This document shows, piece by piece, positions 62,611 through 64,000 of a stretch of DNA of 64,000 nt. How positions within the stretch are numbered: the stretch's first letter is position 1; each line of letters starts with the position of its first letter. Below the pieces are notes generated by a model, which had not been told where the DNA came from, searched no databases, and saw nothing but the letters and a program-made list of their open reading frames with translations. This DNA is from Colius striatus (taxonomy: Eukaryota > Chordata > Aves > Coliiformes > Coliidae). The DNA lies in contig NC_084762.1 in assembly GCF_028858725.1 (NCBI RefSeq), forward strand, positions 33,385,298-33,449,297. Reading direction: 5' to 3'. The position numbers and the translations under genes were made by a program.

Positions 62611-63558
62611 CCGGCAAGTCCCATTGTCGTGGGGCTGCGCCCCCGCCCGCGCTCGGCTTCCTCTGCGCAGGGGGTGGAGTGCAGGGCCATGGGGACCTCG
62701 GCGCGCCCACGCAACCCCTCCCGCCCGGGGCACCGACTGCCCCTCGCGACTCTTATCAGGGAGAAAGCCGCAGCGGGCCGCTGGCGGGTAGGGCAGCCCC
62801 GGCTCTCTTTCCCTCCTCAAAAAAGTCGCGCAGGGTCGGGCTTCGCGGCTCGGCAACCCCTCCGCGTGGCGGGGCTGCCGTCTCGGGGCGATTTCTTCGG
62901 TGCAGTGTGCGCTGCCATACCATCCCAGTCCAGTCCTGCCCTGCCCTCCCCCGGCGATCACTTGACATTCCCGAGCGGCGGCCAATCTGCCATTGCAGGG
63001 GGGCGGCGGAGGGGCCGGGGCCAGGATTCCCCTCTGCTGGTGAGGGCCACGCGTGGAAGCGAACGAGGGGTGTTTCCGCGGCGGGGATGCCCCGCTTGGC
63101 CGTGGCGGGGATACCCCCTGCCTGACGCAACGGAGCGGAGCAGGGGCGGTGGCGGGCGCGCATAGAGCGGCCGTGACCTCATGGCAGAAGCGGCGGCTGG
63201 TTGGGAGTCCTTCCCCTGCCCCCCCCCAACCAGCCCTCCTTCCCCCCTGCCCCCCCGCGCCTGTTGAGTAAGCGTCAGGAGAAGTGAAAATGCCATGACG
63301 GGCCGGTGCGCTCATCCCCGATGCTGACATGCGGCGAGAAGGGAGATTCCCTTTGATGCCGCTGCCGGCGTGGGCGGTTGAGGGCAGGGGAGGGGAGAGG
63401 GTGGCACTTTCCGCCCGCCGCTCACCCCGGGCACCAGCCTTGATAAAAATACTCCGTTTTCCATGCTGTCATTTCTCCTTTGCATCTCGGCCTCTCTGCT
63501 GGGAAAGGGACTCTGCGGAGCGCGGCAGTCGCTCGAGGCCGGGCCTCTCGCCTCCTCT

Positions 63559-63600
63559 GGGCGGGCTACCCTCGGCGTATAAAATCACCCACCGTCATCC
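63559..63600 (+). promoter_or_regulatory. Plus-strand TATA-box-like element with GC box
   Basis: GGGCGGG at 63559-63565 is followed by TATAAAAT at 63578-63585 in otherwise GC-rich sequence, with CGTCA at 63593. The spacing suits a core promoter firing rightwards, away from NR4A3. No coding region can be supported downstream inside the window. This is a motif-level inference only. Confidence 0.3.
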
Positions 63601-64000
63601 CGAAACTCGCAGCTCTGTACTGAGAATGTGTGCAAGTGCAAAATGTCGGTACCAGGTGGACAGTCCCAGAAACCGTATTGCCCCCCTCACTCCTTCCCCT
63701 CTCCCCTGCCTCGTCCCTCCCCCGCCTCGGGTACTCCGTGCAAACCCAGTCCCGTAGGACGTGAAAATACCGTCATGCAAGCAGGTTAAAAAAAAACCCC
63801 TCAACTCAACAAAACCCACCCCAAACCGTCGGCAAGAGTGTTTTGAAAGCCTTTAAAATAATCTTCGAGATGCTATTTAAAGAAATGCTACACAGGAAAC
63901 GGGATATTTGGAGAAAGTGGCGTTAAGAGCGATACGCACTTCAGGAAGATGCAGTGCTGGGCTGGATGCCGGGCTCACCGCCTGGCTGAAGGCAGGAGTT

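Larger units (their letters stand above)
57600..63800. other. CpG island region covering the NR4A3 5' end
   Basis: This stretch is GC-rich with frequent CpG dinucleotides and many GC boxes, unlike the AT-rich remainder of the window. It includes the probable 5' UTR exon, both promoter-like blocks, three long cytosine runs and a T/C tract. Long open frames occur on both strands, but they follow from the low stop-codon density of GC-rich DNA. Confidence 0.8.

Noticed and set aside
62431..63330. 299-codon minus-strand frame at the right end
   Set aside because: GC-driven open frame passing straight through the promoter-like motifs; no domain or homology recognised.
57818..63999. Search for an alternative N-terminal NR4A3 exon like that of a known mammalian isoform
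   Set aside because: No sequence encoding a short in-frame extension followed by a donor was found upstream. It may be absent in birds or outside the window.

Overview
The window is vertebrate nuclear DNA and almost certainly avian. It carries several CR1 LINE copies with the bird/reptile-style octameric tail (repeats of ATTCTATG at 19415-19438), avian-type endogenous-retrovirus LTRs, and one recognisable gene, NR4A3 (NOR-1), on the minus strand. No species can be named from the sequence alone. No bacterial-type operons, CRISPR arrays, tRNA or rRNA genes were seen.

Right half (about 31.6-63.9 kb): NR4A3 runs right to left. A CpG-rich promoter region (about 57.6-63.8 kb) is followed by a probable non-coding exon (57818-57970) and six coding exons: 54366-55252, 52066-52195, 50988-51160, 45526-45725, 44149-44327 and 34105-34367. 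The exons join in frame, with GT-AG introns at every junction, into a 609-residue orphan nuclear receptor: N-terminal transactivation domain, two C4 zinc fingers split between exons, and a ligand-binding-like domain ending in the family's usual C-terminus. The 3' UTR probably reaches about 31.65 kb. The proximal promoter has four CRE half-sites within 90 bp. About 1.4 kb farther upstream lies a second dense block with CCAAT, CRE/AP-1-like, MEF2, CArG-like and TATA-like motifs, and a plus-strand TATA-like element sits near the right edge.

Left half (1 to about 31.6 kb): no cellular gene could be supported. This is the intergenic region 3' of NR4A3, dominated by transposable-element debris: CR1 pieces on both strands, a solo LTR nested inside a CR1, and a small hAT-like inverted-repeat element. 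It also holds a strikingly young LTR retrotransposon (8518-11407). Its two 1338-bp LTRs look identical, its internal region is only 214 bp, and it has a lysine-tRNA primer site, a polypurine tract and 5-bp target duplications, but no gag, pol or env. A diverged solo LTR of the same family lies inverted 2.1 kb away (13536-14715).

The most unusual observation is that this LTR family carries a long open reading frame inside the LTR itself: 258 codons in the twin LTRs and 208 in the diverged solo LTR. The two share an ATG, a stop and Cys-rich tandem repeats of about 27-31 residues, and differ in repeat number. Whether it is translated or selected cannot be decided by eye.
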